A stretch of DNA of 44,783 bases, from assembly GCA_029289325.1 (NCBI GenBank), contig JARFTV010000004.1, positions 81,135-125,917 of the forward strand. Reading direction: 5' to 3'. This document shows positions 11,556 to 19,799 of the stretch, piece after piece. Position 1 is the stretch's first letter. Each line of letters opens with the position of its first letter. Below the pieces are notes generated by a model. It did not search any database. It had not been told where the DNA came from and was given only the letters and a program-made list of their open reading frames with translations. The DNA comes from Alphaproteobacteria bacterium. GTDB taxonomy: Bacteria; Pseudomonadota; Alphaproteobacteria; Rhodobacterales; Rhodobacteraceae. Both the position numbers and the translations under genes were made by a program.

Positions 11556-12149
11556 CTATATGAGCCTTTGCGGCGGAAACTCCAAGAGGCGGGCGGGGCA
11601 GGTCAGGAGGTGGTCGTTCACCATGCCGGACGCCTGCATGAAGGCATAGGTGATCGTGGGGCCGACGAAGCTGAAGCCTTCGGCCTTGAGCGCCCTGGAC
11701 ATGGCCTGGGATTGCGGCGTCTGCGCGGGGACATCGGCCATTCTGTCCGGTCGGCTGTCGAGGGTCCGGCCTTCGGTGAAGGACCACAGGAAGGGCGAGA
11801 AGCCCTGCGCCCCCTCAATCCGCAGAAAGGCGCGGGCGGCGCGGAGGGTGGCCTCGATCTTGCCGCGGTGGCGGATGATGCCGGGGTCTTGCAGGAGGCG
11901 GGTGATTTCGGGCTCACCCCAGCGGGCGAGGGTCTCGGGGTCGAAACCGTGGAAGGCGGCGCGGAAGGCCTCGCGCTTGCGCAGGACGGTGATCCAGGAA
12001 AGGCCTGCCTGGAACGCCTCGAGCATCAGAAGCTCGAACAGGCGGCGGGGATCGCGTTCCGGGCGGCCCCATTCCTGGTCGTGGTAGGCGACATACAGCG
12101 GGTCGGTGCCGCACCACGGGCAACGTATCGAATTGTCGGCATTTTCCAT
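11556..12149 (-). CDS. tag: DNA-3-methyladenine glycosylase I
   Basis: The product has 197 residues, normal for Tag. The N-terminal CPWCGTDPLYVAYHDQEWG carries the zinc-ligand cysteine and histidine, and the C-terminal NDHLLTC supplies the second His-x3-Cys pair. The stretch FELLMLEAFQAGLSW holds the catalytic glutamate and the helix-hairpin region. The enzyme excises 3-methyladenine from alkylated DNA. The gene is divergent from the EAL gene across 105 bases and lies 28 bases upstream of the thioredoxin gene, so all four minus-strand genes here may share a transcript. Confidence 0.95.
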   Translation of the reverse strand: MENADNSIRCPWCGTDPLYVAYHDQEWGRPERDPRRLFELLMLEAFQAGLSWITVLRKREAFRAAFHGFDPETLARWGEPEITRLLQDPGIIRHRGKIEATLRAARAFLRIEGAQGFSPFLWSFTEGRTLDSRPDRMADVPAQTPQSQAMSRALKAEGFSFVGPTITYAFMQASGMVNDHLLTCPARLLEFPPQRLI

Positions 12150-12254
12150 GGATTTTGCCCCGGATGCGGCTGGGAACGAAAGGAGAATATTAGCACCGGG
12201 TTTACCGATGCGCGCCTAGGCTGTCGACAAGTGATTTGCACCGGGGGGCCGCGC

Positions 12255-13118
12255 ATGAGTTTCATGAAGGAAGCGAAGACGTCGAAATTCGACCGCGACC
12301 CTGCGCTTGCCAGCCCGCTTGCGGCCGCGATGGCCGCACAGGACCGTGAGACGTTGAAGACCGTGGCCGAGGCGCTGCGTGATCGGCGGATGCGGCTGGC
12401 CTATCAGCCGGTGGTCTATGCCGCGGATACCTCGGTCATCGGTTTCTTCGAGGGGTTCATCCGGCTTTTGAACCTGCGCGATCAGGTGATTCCCGCGCGC
12501 GACTTCATGGGCGCGGCCGAACAGACGGAGCTTGGCCGGGAAATCGATTGCGCGGCGCTGCAGATGGGACTGATGAGCCTGCAGCGCAACCCGCAGATCC
12601 GGATCTCGGTCAACATGTCGGCGCGCTCGGTCGGTTATCAGCGCTGGGTCGGCATCCTGCGCCGGGCACTGCGCGACAGTCCCAAACTGGGCTACAACCT
12701 GATCCTGGAAATCAACGCCTCCAGCGCCATGCTGGTGCCGGACGTGCTGCGCCCCTTCATGGAGGAGATGCGCAACCACGGCATCGTCTTTGCGCTGGAC
12801 GATTTCGGGGCGGGCCTGATCTCGCTGGAGATCCTGCACGAACTGAAGTTCGAGATCGCGAAGATCGAAGGAAGCCTGGTGCGCGACATCGACCGGATGG
12901 CGGGACAGCAGGCGATGGTGCGGGGCGCGATCGCGCTGGCGCAGGAGATGGGGATGTATGTCGTCGCCGAGGCGGTCGAGACCGAGGCAGAGGCGCTCTG
13001 GCTCCGTGAGGCGGGGGTTGGCTGCATGCAGGGCTACCTGTTCGGCGCGCCTTCGGTGACCCCGGATTTCCGGGCTTTCCGGAACGGCCGACCCAATCTC
13101 GGCGTACTCGCCGGATAG
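12255..13118 (+). CDS. EAL-domain protein (cyclic-di-GMP phosphodiesterase-like), partly degenerate motifs
   Basis: The product has 287 residues from ATG 12255, preceded by GGGGGG; the same frame stays open upstream to 11259, but that lies antisense to tag and is not used. It is essentially one EAL domain (about 45-280). Conserved positions seen are E in FEGFIRL (the EAL signature reads EGF), N in ISVNMSA, E in LILEINAS, DD in ALDDFGAG, K in IAKIEGS, E in AEAVETE and Q in GCMQGYLFG. The second glutamate of the usual ExxTE/LEITE element is missing. No GGDEF, receiver or membrane segment is present. It may hydrolyse c-di-GMP weakly or only bind it. It stands before phaA on the same strand with a 134-base gap. 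Confidence 0.85.
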   Translation: MSFMKEAKTSKFDRDPALASPLAAAMAAQDRETLKTVAEALRDRRMRLAYQPVVYAADTSVIGFFEGFIRLLNLRDQVIPARDFMGAAEQTELGREIDCAALQMGLMSLQRNPQIRISVNMSARSVGYQRWVGILRRALRDSPKLGYNLILEINASSAMLVPDVLRPFMEEMRNHGIVFALDDFGAGLISLEILHELKFEIAKIEGSLVRDIDRMAGQQAMVRGAIALAQEMGMYVVAEAVETEAEALWLREAGVGCMQGYLFGAPSVTPDFRAFRNGRPNLGVLAG

Positions 13119-13252
13119 GAGGCATGGCGGATTCCGATGGTTGCGCCAACATTCTTGCGCTTGTGATCCTGTGCCCTTAGGTCATGAATGACGCAGTGCG
13201 GCACGGGCTTGTGCCGCGGTGTCAGTGCAGGGGCGCAAGGGAGAGGATCCAG

Positions 13253-14428
13253 ATGACCAATGTCGTAATCGTGGCCGCAGGCCGCACTGCTGTGGGCAGC
13301 TTCAACGGCTCGTTCGCCAATACCCCGGCGCATGACCTGGGCGCGGCGGTGATCGAGGCCGTGGTGGCGCGCGCGGGCATCGACAAGGCCGAGGTCGAGG
13401 AAACGATCCTGGGTCAGGTGCTGACCGCCGGTCAGGGCCAGAACCCGGCACGGCAGGCGCATATCAAGGCTGGCCTGCCGAAGGAATCCAGCGCTTGGTC
13501 GCTGAACCAGGTCTGCGGCTCGGGCCTCCGGGCGGTGGCGCTGGGCGCGCAGCATGTCCAGCTGGGCGATGCGAAGATCGTGGTCGCGGGCGGGCAGGAA
13601 TCGATGTCCTTGTCGCCCCATGTCGCGCATCTGCGCGCGGGCCAGAAGATGGGCGACCTGAACTTCATCGACAGCATGATCAAGGACGGGCTCTGGGACG
13701 CCTTCAACGGCTATCACATGGGCCAGACGGCAGAGAACGTCGCCAACCAGTGGCAGATCAGCCGCGACATGCAGGACGAATTCGCGCTGGCCAGCCAGAA
13801 CAAGGCCGAAGCGGCGCAGAAGGCCGGCAAGTTCAAGGATGAGATCATCCCCTTCACCGTGAAGACCCGCAAGGGCGACACCGTGGTGGACCAGGACGAA
13901 TATATCCGTCATGGCGCGACCATCGACGCGATGCAGAAATTGCGTCCGGCCTTCGTGAAGGACGGCACGGTCACCGCGGCGAATGCCTCGGGCATCAACG
14001 ACGGCGCGGCGGCGGTGCTGCTGATGACCGAGGAAGAGGCCGCGAAGCGCGGGCTGAAGGTGCTGGCGCGGATCGCCTCTTACGCCACGGCCGGGCTTGA
14101 TCCGTCGATCATGGGCGTCGGCCCGATCCACGCCTCGCGCAAGGCGCTGACCAAGGCGGGCTGGAAGGTTGGCGACCTCGATCTGGTCGAGGCGAACGAG
14201 GCTTTCGCCGCCCAGGCCTGCGCGGTGAACAAGGACATGGGCTGGGACCCGTCGATCGTGAACGTGAACGGCGGCGCCATCGCCATCGGCCACCCGATCG
14301 GCGCCTCGGGCGCGCGCATCCTGAACACGCTGCTCTTCGAAATGGGCCGCTCCGGCGCGAAGAAGGGCCTTGCGACGCTGTGCATCGGTGGCGGCATGGG
14401 TGTCGCCATGTGCCTGGAGCGGGGCTGA
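13253..14428 (+). CDS. phaA: Acetyl-CoA C-acetyltransferase (beta-ketothiolase)
   Basis: The product has 391 residues from ATG 13253, after GGGAGAGG. The thiolase triad is intact: C88 in [12 protein letters not shown]347 in [11 protein letters not shown] and C377 in LCIGGGMG. The enzyme condenses two acetyl-CoA to acetoacetyl-CoA, the first step of polyhydroxybutyrate synthesis, and phaB follows directly. The leader contains a 7-bp inverted repeat (GCGGCAC at 13198-13204, GTGCCGC at 13211-13217) of unknown role. The same enzyme can serve the ethylmalonyl-CoA pathway common in this group. Confidence 0.96.
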   Translation: MTNVVIVAAGRTAVGSFNGSFANTPAHDLGAAVIEAVVARAGIDKAEVEETILGQVLTAGQGQNPARQAHIKAGLPKESSAWSLNQVCGSGLRAVALGAQHVQLGDAKIVVAGGQESMSLSPHVAHLRAGQKMGDLNFIDSMIKDGLWDAFNGYHMGQTAENVANQWQISRDMQDEFALASQNKAEAAQKAGKFKDEIIPFTVKTRKGDTVVDQDEYIRHGATIDAMQKLRPAFVKDGTVTAANASGINDGAAAVLLMTEEEAAKRGLKVLARIASYATAGLDPSIMGVGPIHASRKALTKAGWKVGDLDLVEANEAFAAQACAVNKDMGWDPSIVNVNGGAIAIGHPIGASGARILNTLLFEMGRSGAKKGLATLCIGGGMGVAMCLERG

Positions 14429-14465
14429 TATTGTTGCCGCGGCGCAGCAACTCGCCGCAATAGCG

Positions 14466-14498
14466 AAACGGGCGCGCAATAATGTTGCGCGCCCGTTT
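14466..14498 (+). terminator. Strong hairpin between phaA and phaB
   Basis: AAACGGGCGCGCAA (14466-14479), loop TAATG, and the exact complement TTGCGCGCCCGTTT (14485-14498) followed by one more T. It is a 14-bp perfect GC-rich stem flanked by A-run and T-run, the shape of a (possibly bidirectional) intrinsic terminator. It probably reduces read-through from phaA to phaB or protects the phaA 3' end, so phaB may need its own promoter between 14500 and 14540. Confidence 0.8.
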
Positions 14499-14559
14499 TC
14501 CTTTGGGTAACAGGATTTCAACGACATACGAAAGCATACCCCAAGGAGGAGAATCACGA

Positions 14560-15285
14560 ATGGCACGGGTTGCATTGGTCACGGGCGGGTCGCGCGGTAT
14601 CGGCGCAGCGATCTCGGTCGCGCTGAAGGCGGCAGGCTACAAGGTCGCGGCGAACTATGCCGGCAACGACGAGGCGGCGGCCGCCTTCACCAAGGAGACC
14701 GGCATCCCGACCTACAAGTGGTCGGTCGCGGATTATGAGGCCTGCGCGGCGGGGATCGCCAAGGTCGAGGCCGAGGTCGGACCGATCGACGTGCTGGTCA
14801 ACAACGCCGGGATCACGCGGGACGCGATGTTCCACAAGATGACTCCGGGCCAGTGGAAGGAAGTGATCGACACCAACCTGACGGGCCTGTTCAACATGAC
14901 CCATCCGCTGTGGTCCGGGATGCGCGACCGCAAGTTCGGCCGGGTGATCAACATCAGCTCGATCAACGGGCAGAAGGGCCAGGCCGGGCAGGCGAACTAT
15001 TCGGCGGCCAAGTCGGGCGACCTCGGCTTTACCAAGGCGCTGGCACAGGAAGGTGCGCGGGCCGGGATCACGGTGAACGCGATCTGCCCGGGCTATATCG
15101 GGACCGAGATGGTGCGCGCCATCGACGAGAAGGTGCTGAACGAACGCATCATCCCGCAGATCCCGGTCGGCCGCCTGGGCGAGCCCGAGGAGATCGCGCG
15201 CTGCGTGGTCTTCCTCGCCTCGGACGACGCCGGGTTCATCACCGGCTCGACCATCAGTGCGAACGGCGGGCAGTTCTTCGTCTGA
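14560..15285 (+). CDS. phaB: Acetoacetyl-CoA reductase (NADPH)
   Basis: The product has 241 residues from ATG 14560, with an excellent AAGGAGGA ribosome site nine bases upstream. It is a classical short-chain dehydrogenase: cofactor motif TGGSRGIG (8-15), NNAG, and catalytic Ser/Tyr/Lys in INISSINGQKGQ followed by NYSAAK (Y147, K151). ICPGYIGTEMV and the C-terminal ITGSTISANGGQFF are typical of PhaB. It reduces acetoacetyl-CoA to (R)-3-hydroxybutyryl-CoA for PHB synthesis. It follows phaA after 131 bases containing a strong hairpin. The PHB synthase gene is not in this window. Confidence 0.96.
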   Translation: MARVALVTGGSRGIGAAISVALKAAGYKVAANYAGNDEAAAAFTKETGIPTYKWSVADYEACAAGIAKVEAEVGPIDVLVNNAGITRDAMFHKMTPGQWKEVIDTNLTGLFNMTHPLWSGMRDRKFGRVINISSINGQKGQAGQANYSAAKSGDLGFTKALAQEGARAGITVNAICPGYIGTEMVRAIDEKVLNERIIPQIPVGRLGEPEEIARCVVFLASDDAGFITGSTISANGGQFFV

Positions 15286-15294
15286 CCCCGGCTT

Positions 15295-15324
15295 CCTCAC
15301 GGGTCGGCTTGCCGACCCGTGAGG
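15295..15324 (+). terminator. Hairpin after phaB
   Basis: CCTCACGGGTCGGC (15295-15308), TT, and the exact complement GCCGACCCGTGAGG (15311-15324), starting ten bases after the phaB stop. The stem is 14 bp and very GC-rich. No U-tract follows, so it may be a weak or Rho-assisted terminator or an RNA stabiliser. Confidence 0.65.
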
Positions 15325-15459
15325 CCATAGCTAACGTGCCGGCCAACACAGCGCACGAGGCACGGGCTGCAACGGATCCTTTCCCACAAACCGCAGGGGC
15401 GGAGGTTTGACTTTGCGTCGGCCACGCTTTTTGCAGCGCGCCAGCGTGGCCTGTCTCCC

Positions 15460-16521
15460 TTGCGGATCGCCTGGGAGATCCTCCGGCTGAGCCGCGGTCC
15501 CGGTCGTCTTCGGTCGGACGAATATTTCCTGCATGGGGCGTGGCACCCGGGCCTGACCCATGCCGAGCGCCGGGAGTTTGTCGGCAGGTATGCCAACCGG
15601 GCCTTGAACCGTTCCCTGAATCCGCCCTTCGTCACGGGCGAGGTCAGCCCCGTGGTGGACAAGCTTCGGACGCGGGAAATCTTCGCGGCCGCAGGCCTGC
15701 CGCAGCCGGAGACCCGGGCTGTGGCGGCCACCGCCGCCCCCGGCGGGGGACTGCGCTGGCTGGAGGATGAGGCGGCGATCCTTGCATTTCTGCGCGAACC
15801 AGGCGCGGTGCCTTGCTTCGGCAAGCCGGTGCATGGGAGCCTCGGGGCGGGAGCGGTCAGCATCCTCGACATTGACGCCGAGGGCCGATTGCTTCTGGGC
15901 AATGGGACGCGGGTTCCGGCGGCGGAGCTGGCGGCCGAAATCTGGCGCGACCACCATAAGGGCTTTCTCTTTCAGGAACTTGTCCAACCCTGCGCCGAAC
16001 TGGAAACCATGATCGGGCCGGTGATCGGAACGCTGCGCGTGGTGACGACGGATGCGGGACCGGGTCCGCAGGTCCTTTATGCCACGCTCAAGACCCCGGG
16101 GGCGAAGGCGATGGTCGATTCTGCTACGGGGCCGCTTGGTTGTGTTGCCGCGGTCGACACCGCTACGGGCCGGATCCTGCGCCTGCAGGACAGGCGACAG
16201 ATGGGCGGGGTGGACCTTGCCGCGAACCCGGTTACAGGCTCGGCAATGGTGGGGGCGGAGCTTCCGGGGCTGGACGCTGCGCTGAAGCTAGCGGTGGCGG
16301 CGCATAGGGCCTTGGGCGAATGGGGGATTCTGGGGTTGGACGTGCTTTTGTCCACGAAGGGTGCCCTGGTGAATGAGGCCAATGCAAATCCGCACCATTC
16401 CCTGTATCAGACCGGCTTTGCCCGCGGTCTGCTGAACCGGGACCTTCTGCCGCGGTTGAAGGCCGTGCGCGCGCGGTTCCGGGATCGGGTTCCAAGGCCG
16501 AAGGAGGGGCCGCTGGCATGA
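15460..16521 (+). CDS. ATP-grasp family protein (sugar-transfer-associated type), start region apparently frameshifted
   Basis: The intact frame gives 353 residues from TTG 15460, but that codon has no ribosome site. The sequence resembles the sugar-transfer-associated ATP-grasp family: an N-terminal LRIAWEILRLSRGPGRL and DEYFLHGAW region, an ATP-grasp core with FGKPVHGSLGAGAVSI and FLFQELVQP (about 118-180), and a metal-site stretch GILGLDVLLSTKGALVNEANANPHH (about 290-314, D, E and N conserved). Such enzymes are thought to ligate carboxylates to amines or similar groups; the substrate is unknown. A GGAGG site at 15401-15405 sits seven bases before TTG 15413 in another frame. One extra T in the run 15428-15432 would fuse it to this ORF (reading RRPRFFAARQRGLSPLRIAW). 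The stop overlaps the exporter start. Confidence 0.75.
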   Translation: MRIAWEILRLSRGPGRLRSDEYFLHGAWHPGLTHAERREFVGRYANRALNRSLNPPFVTGEVSPVVDKLRTREIFAAAGLPQPETRAVAATAAPGGGLRWLEDEAAILAFLREPGAVPCFGKPVHGSLGAGAVSILDIDAEGRLLLGNGTRVPAAELAAEIWRDHHKGFLFQELVQPCAELETMIGPVIGTLRVVTTDAGPGPQVLYATLKTPGAKAMVDSATGPLGCVAAVDTATGRILRLQDRRQMGGVDLAANPVTGSAMVGAELPGLDAALKLAVAAHRALGEWGILGLDVLLSTKGALVNEANANPHHSLYQTGFARGLLNRDLLPRLKAVRARFRDRVPRPKEGPLA

Positions 16522-17369
16522 CACGTTCCAAGGCAACCGTGATCGGCTTCACCGCGGTGCTCATGTGGGCGCTTTTGGCGTTGTTCACCATCGGAAGCGC
16601 GCCCGTGCCGCCGCTGCTGCTCAACGCGATCTGCTTCGGGATCGGCGGGCTGATCGGGCTGGTCTGGACCGCGCGGCAGGGGTTCGGGGTGCTGAAGGGG
16701 ATCAGTTGGAAGGTCTATGCCTTTGGCACCGCTGGGCTTTTCGGCTATCACTTCCTGTATTTCACCGCCTTTCGCCTGTCGCCAAGCGCCGAGACCGGGC
16801 TGATTGCCTATCTCTGGCCGCTGTTCATCGTGCTGCTTTCCGGACTGCTGCCGGGTGAGCGGTTGCGGGCACAGCATGTCATCGGCGCGCTGGTCGCCTT
16901 TGCGGGCGCGGCGGTCATCGTGCTGGGGCGTGAGGGTGAGGCTGGCTCGGCCGCGGGGCTGGCGCTGGCGTTCCTGTGTGCGCTGACCTGGGCGGGCTAT
17001 TCGGTGCTGTCACGGCGGCTGGGCGATGTGCCGACAGAGAGCGTCACGGTCTTTTGCCTGGCGACGGCGGTGCTGTCGGTCGTGGCGCATCTGGCGCTGG
17101 AGACCCCGGCCTGGCCGGAGGGCGCGATGGGCTGGGCTGCCGTGCTGGCGCTGGGGATCGGGCCGGTCGGGGTGGCCTTCTTCACCTGGGATATCGGGAT
17201 GAAACGGGGCGACATCCAGCTTCTTGGGGTTGCTTCCTATGCAGCGCCCTTGCTGTCGACCCTGGCGTTGGTGGCGGCCGGGATTGCCCGGCCGACCTGG
17301 ACCATCGCCCTTGCGGCTGTGCTGATCACGGGTGGCGCGGCGCTGGCCGCGCGGGCCGCGAAATCCTAG
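16518..17369 (+). CDS. EamA/DMT-family transporter, probable exporter
   Basis: The product has 283 residues with about ten hydrophobic helices in two repeated halves (EamA repeat 1 about 8-135, repeat 2 about 148-278). The YddG-like patterns FGYHFLYFTAFRLSPSAE and LIAYLWPLFIVLLSG point to the aromatic amino-acid/paraquat exporter branch, though substrate cannot be assigned from sequence. It overlaps the ATP-grasp gene by four bases, so the exporter may handle that enzyme's product. Its stop overlaps the stop of the convergent DUF465 gene. Confidence 0.88.
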   Translation: MTRSKATVIGFTAVLMWALLALFTIGSAPVPPLLLNAICFGIGGLIGLVWTARQGFGVLKGISWKVYAFGTAGLFGYHFLYFTAFRLSPSAETGLIAYLWPLFIVLLSGLLPGERLRAQHVIGALVAFAGAAVIVLGREGEAGSAAGLALAFLCALTWAGYSVLSRRLGDVPTESVTVFCLATAVLSVVAHLALETPAWPEGAMGWAAVLALGIGPVGVAFFTWDIGMKRGDIQLLGVASYAAPLLSTLALVAAGIARPTWTIALAAVLITGGAALAARAAKS

Positions 17370-17527
17370 CTGAGCCGCGCGATTTCCTCTTTCAGGCGCA
17401 GTTTCTGCTTCTTGAGATCAGCGATCTTCAGGGCATCCGTGCCAGGGCTGCGCTGGGCCTGTTCGACCATCTCGGACAGGGCTTCGTGCTTCTTGCGCAG
17501 TTCTACCAGATGCGATGCGATCGTCAT
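17366..17527 (-). CDS. DUF465 (YdcH-like) small coiled-coil protein
   Basis: A 53-residue protein on the minus strand, from ATG 17527 to TAG 17366, with a strong AGGAGG eight bases upstream. The sequence (SHLVELRKKHEALSEMVEQA and then IADLKKQKLRLKEEIARL) is a highly charged helix with heptad-like leucines, matching the DUF465 family of very small alphaproteobacterial proteins. No function is established. It follows the methyltransferase gene by 100 bases on the same strand and ends convergent with the DMT transporter. Confidence 0.88.
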   Translation of the reverse strand: MTIASHLVELRKKHEALSEMVEQAQRSPGTDALKIADLKKQKLRLKEEIARLS

Positions 17528-17627
17528 GGTCGTCCTCCTGTAAAGCTACCCACGAGGATCAGTGCACCATGAAAGCCGAGTCGTGTCATCAACTGTTACG
17601 GGGATGTGACAGAAGGTTGCAGCCAAT

Positions 17628-18386
17628 TCAGCGAAAAAGCGCGTGAAGCTCGGCGCCATCCCGCAGGACGGCGTTGGCTTCGGGCGTATAACTCTCACGG
17701 TCGCCATCATGTTCCCGGCCGGCATGGATGACGAAGGGCGCCAGCAGCCGAAAGGGCGCGCGGCCGCCCTTGCGCGCCTGAAGCAGGATTCGGAGCGCCG
17801 CCCGGCCTTCGCGCGGTTGCAGGGGCAGGACGGACGCCGAGCCGAGCTTGGTGCCCAGCGCGGCAAGGACCTGCGGCAGGCCGTCGGCGCCACAGATCAG
17901 CGTGAGCCAGCCGCCGGGCCGCAGGCGCCGGGTCGCGGCAGAAACCCAGTCGGACAGGGGCGTATCGACCTGCATCGCCCGCGCCCGGCCAGCGACGGGC
18001 GAGGGGCTGCCACCCGGCGGGTAATAGGGCGGATTGGCGATGACATGGTCGAAGTCGCGACGGAGCGCCTTGGGCATCCGGGTGATGTCGCCTTCATGCA
18101 CCTCGAGCGGGATGCCATTGCGCGTGGCGTTGCGGCGGGCAAGGTCGGCATAGTCCGGCTGAAGCTCCAGTCCGGCCAGGGACAGGCCCGACACCCGCCA
18201 GCCAAGACAAAGGGCCGCGGCCCCGGCCCCGCAGCCAAGGTCAAGGACGCTTTCCCCCGGTTGGGCCGGGCAGGCCGCGGCCAGAAGGACCGGGTCGGTC
18301 GCGGCGCGGTAGCCCTTGACCGGCTGCAACAGGCGCAGGCGGCCGCAGAGGAACTTGTCGTCCGAAAGCTGATCCTCGGCGAACAT
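17628..18386 (-). CDS. TrmN6-like tRNA (adenine-N6) methyltransferase
   Basis: The product has 252 residues. The class I SAM fold begins with VLDLGCGAGAAALCLGWRV (about 46-64), and the adenine-N6 signature NPPYYPPGG lies near 117-125. The N-terminal DKFLCGRLRLLQPVKGYR and AATDPVLLAAA is typical of YfiC/TrmN6 enzymes that methylate A37 of tRNA1(Val). The family placement is firm; the exact RNA target is inferred. Its start overlaps the DUF2007 stop by one base, so the two are coupled. Confidence 0.85.
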   Translation of the reverse strand: MFAEDQLSDDKFLCGRLRLLQPVKGYRAATDPVLLAAACPAQPGESVLDLGCGAGAAALCLGWRVSGLSLAGLELQPDYADLARRNATRNGIPLEVHEGDITRMPKALRRDFDHVIANPPYYPPGGSPSPVAGRARAMQVDTPLSDWVSAATRRLRPGGWLTLICGADGLPQVLAALGTKLGSASVLPLQPREGRAALRILLQARKGGRAPFRLLAPFVIHAGREHDGDRESYTPEANAVLRDGAELHALFR

Positions 18387-18598
18387 CAGGCGACCGGGAT
18401 CTCATTGTCGCGCAGGATGGCAGCGGCGCGGAAATGGTCCCGATCCGCGACCATCAGCCGCTGCGGCAGGATTCCGAGGCTTCCATCCAGGACGCTCATG
18501 TGGACGTCCAGCGGAAAGGTGGCTATACCCTCGCCCGCAAGAAGATGCGTGGCGAAAGCGATCAAGGTGGGATCGGTCGTGCGCAGGACTTCCTTCAT
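18386..18598 (-). CDS. DUF2007-domain small protein
   Basis: A 70-residue protein (MKEVLRTTDPTLIAFATHLL, then a beta-rich half ending LRDNEIPVA). The pattern of a short helix that acts on which of two inputs to pick, followed by LP.RLMVADRDH, matches the DUF2007 family, called putative signal-transducing but without a proven role. It is the first gene of a minus-strand pair with the TrmN6-like methyltransferase and is divergent from the prenyl synthase gene across 49 bases. Confidence 0.85.
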   Translation of the reverse strand: MKEVLRTTDPTLIAFATHLLAGEGIATFPLDVHMSVLDGSLGILPQRLMVADRDHFRAAAILRDNEIPVA

Positions 18599-18647
18599 GG
18601 GTTTGAGTTAACCCCGCCCAAGGGTCGGGGCAAGGGCAGGGTCGGGC

Positions 18648-19655
18648 ATGGACGGGGCAGGCGAGGCACAGGCGAAGGCGCCGCAGGATCGGCTGGCAGA
18701 CTGGCTGGCCGAGGATATGGCGGCGGTGAACGCCCTGATCCGCGCGCGGATGGCCAGCGAACACGCGCCCCGCATCCCTGAGGTCACCGCCCATCTGATC
18801 GAGGCCGGGGGCAAGCGGCTGCGGCCGATGCTGACCTTGGCGGCGGCCCGGCTGCTGGGCTACCAGGGGACGAACCACCAGAAGCTCGCCGCGACGGTGG
18901 AGTTCATCCATACCGCGACGCTGCTGCATGACGATGTTGTGGACGAAAGCCAGCGGCGGCGGGGACGGCCGACGGCGAACCTGCTATGGGACAACAAATC
19001 CTCGGTTCTGGTGGGGGATTACCTGTTCGCCCGCAGCTTCCAGCTGATGGTGGAAACCGGGAGCCTGCGGGTGCTGGACATCCTGGCCAACGCCAGCGCG
19101 ACCATTGCCGAGGGCGAGGTGCTGCAGCTGACTGCGGCGCAGGATCTGGCGACGGATGAAGGTGTCTACCTCAAGGTCGTGCGGGGCAAGACGGCCGCGC
19201 TTTTCTCGGCCGCGACTGAATCGGGCGCGGTGATTGCGGGAGCGGACGAGGCGCAGGTCCGGGCGCTGTTCGACTATGGCGACGCGCTGGGGATCGCCTT
19301 CCAGATCGTTGACGATATCCTCGACTATGGTGGGCAGGATGCGGTGATCGGCAAGAATACCGGCGATGATTTCCGCGAGCGGAAGCTGACCCTGCCGGTG
19401 ATCAAGGCGGTGGCGCAGGCCGATGCCGAAGAGCGTGCCTTCTGGGTCCGCACGATCGAGAAGGGCGACCAGCGCGACGGCGATCTGGCCGCGGCGATGG
19501 CAATCCTTGCCCGGCATGGCGCGATTGCCGAGGCGCGGGCCGAAGCCCTGGCCTGGGCCGACCGCGCACGGCAGGCGCTGGCGGTGCTGCCCGACCATCC
19601 GCTGCGCGACATGCTGCGCGACCTCGCCGATTACGTGGTGGCCCGGGTCGCTTGA
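18648..19655 (+). CDS. ispB: All-trans long-chain polyprenyl diphosphate synthase (ubiquinone tail)
   Basis: The product has 335 residues with both aspartate-rich motifs, LLHDDVVDES (first DDxxD) and QIVDDILDYGG (second), and GGKRLRPML at the head of the fold. The small-residue surroundings of the first motif fit a long-chain (octaprenyl to decaprenyl) enzyme. It extends farnesyl diphosphate with isopentenyl diphosphate to make the ubiquinone side chain; in this bacterial group the product is usually decaprenyl (enzyme then named DdsA). It stands alone, divergent from DUF2007. A 6-bp CGGGTC/GACCCG hairpin (19662-19677) follows the stop. Confidence 0.92.
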   Translation: MDGAGEAQAKAPQDRLADWLAEDMAAVNALIRARMASEHAPRIPEVTAHLIEAGGKRLRPMLTLAAARLLGYQGTNHQKLAATVEFIHTATLLHDDVVDESQRRRGRPTANLLWDNKSSVLVGDYLFARSFQLMVETGSLRVLDILANASATIAEGEVLQLTAAQDLATDEGVYLKVVRGKTAALFSAATESGAVIAGADEAQVRALFDYGDALGIAFQIVDDILDYGGQDAVIGKNTGDDFRERKLTLPVIKAVAQADAEERAFWVRTIEKGDQRDGDLAAAMAILARHGAIAEARAEALAWADRARQALAVLPDHPLRDMLRDLADYVVARVA

Positions 19656-19799
19656 CATCTGCGGGTCTTGTGACCCGGAAATGAACGTATTGCATCATGT
19701 TTTGGGCAAATTTCCTTGCCAGACGTAATCTGTGGACGTGTTGAGAGTAAATGGTAATTTGGTAACCCCCCGGCCCTGTCCGGGGGAGGGAGTGCAGAT
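19656..19799 (+). promoter_or_regulatory. AT-rich leader ahead of the FHA/PP2C/GTPase cluster
   Basis: This 144-base gap, especially 19681-19765, is clearly AT-richer than its surroundings and precedes a seven-gene same-strand run. It is therefore the likely main promoter region. I could not fix -35/-10 boxes with confidence. The ribosome site for the first gene, GGGGGAGGGAG, ends about eight bases before ATG 19800. Confidence 0.4.

Noticed and set aside
11259-12254. Extended N-terminus for the EAL protein
   Set aside because: The upstream part is antisense to tag and cnoX; the ATG at 12255 has a ribosome site and begins just ahead of the EAL domain.
19681-19770. Specific -35/-10 promoter boxes before the FHA gene
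   Set aside because: Several TTG- and TAAT-like words exist but none has correct spacing and good match, so only an AT-rich leader is recorded.
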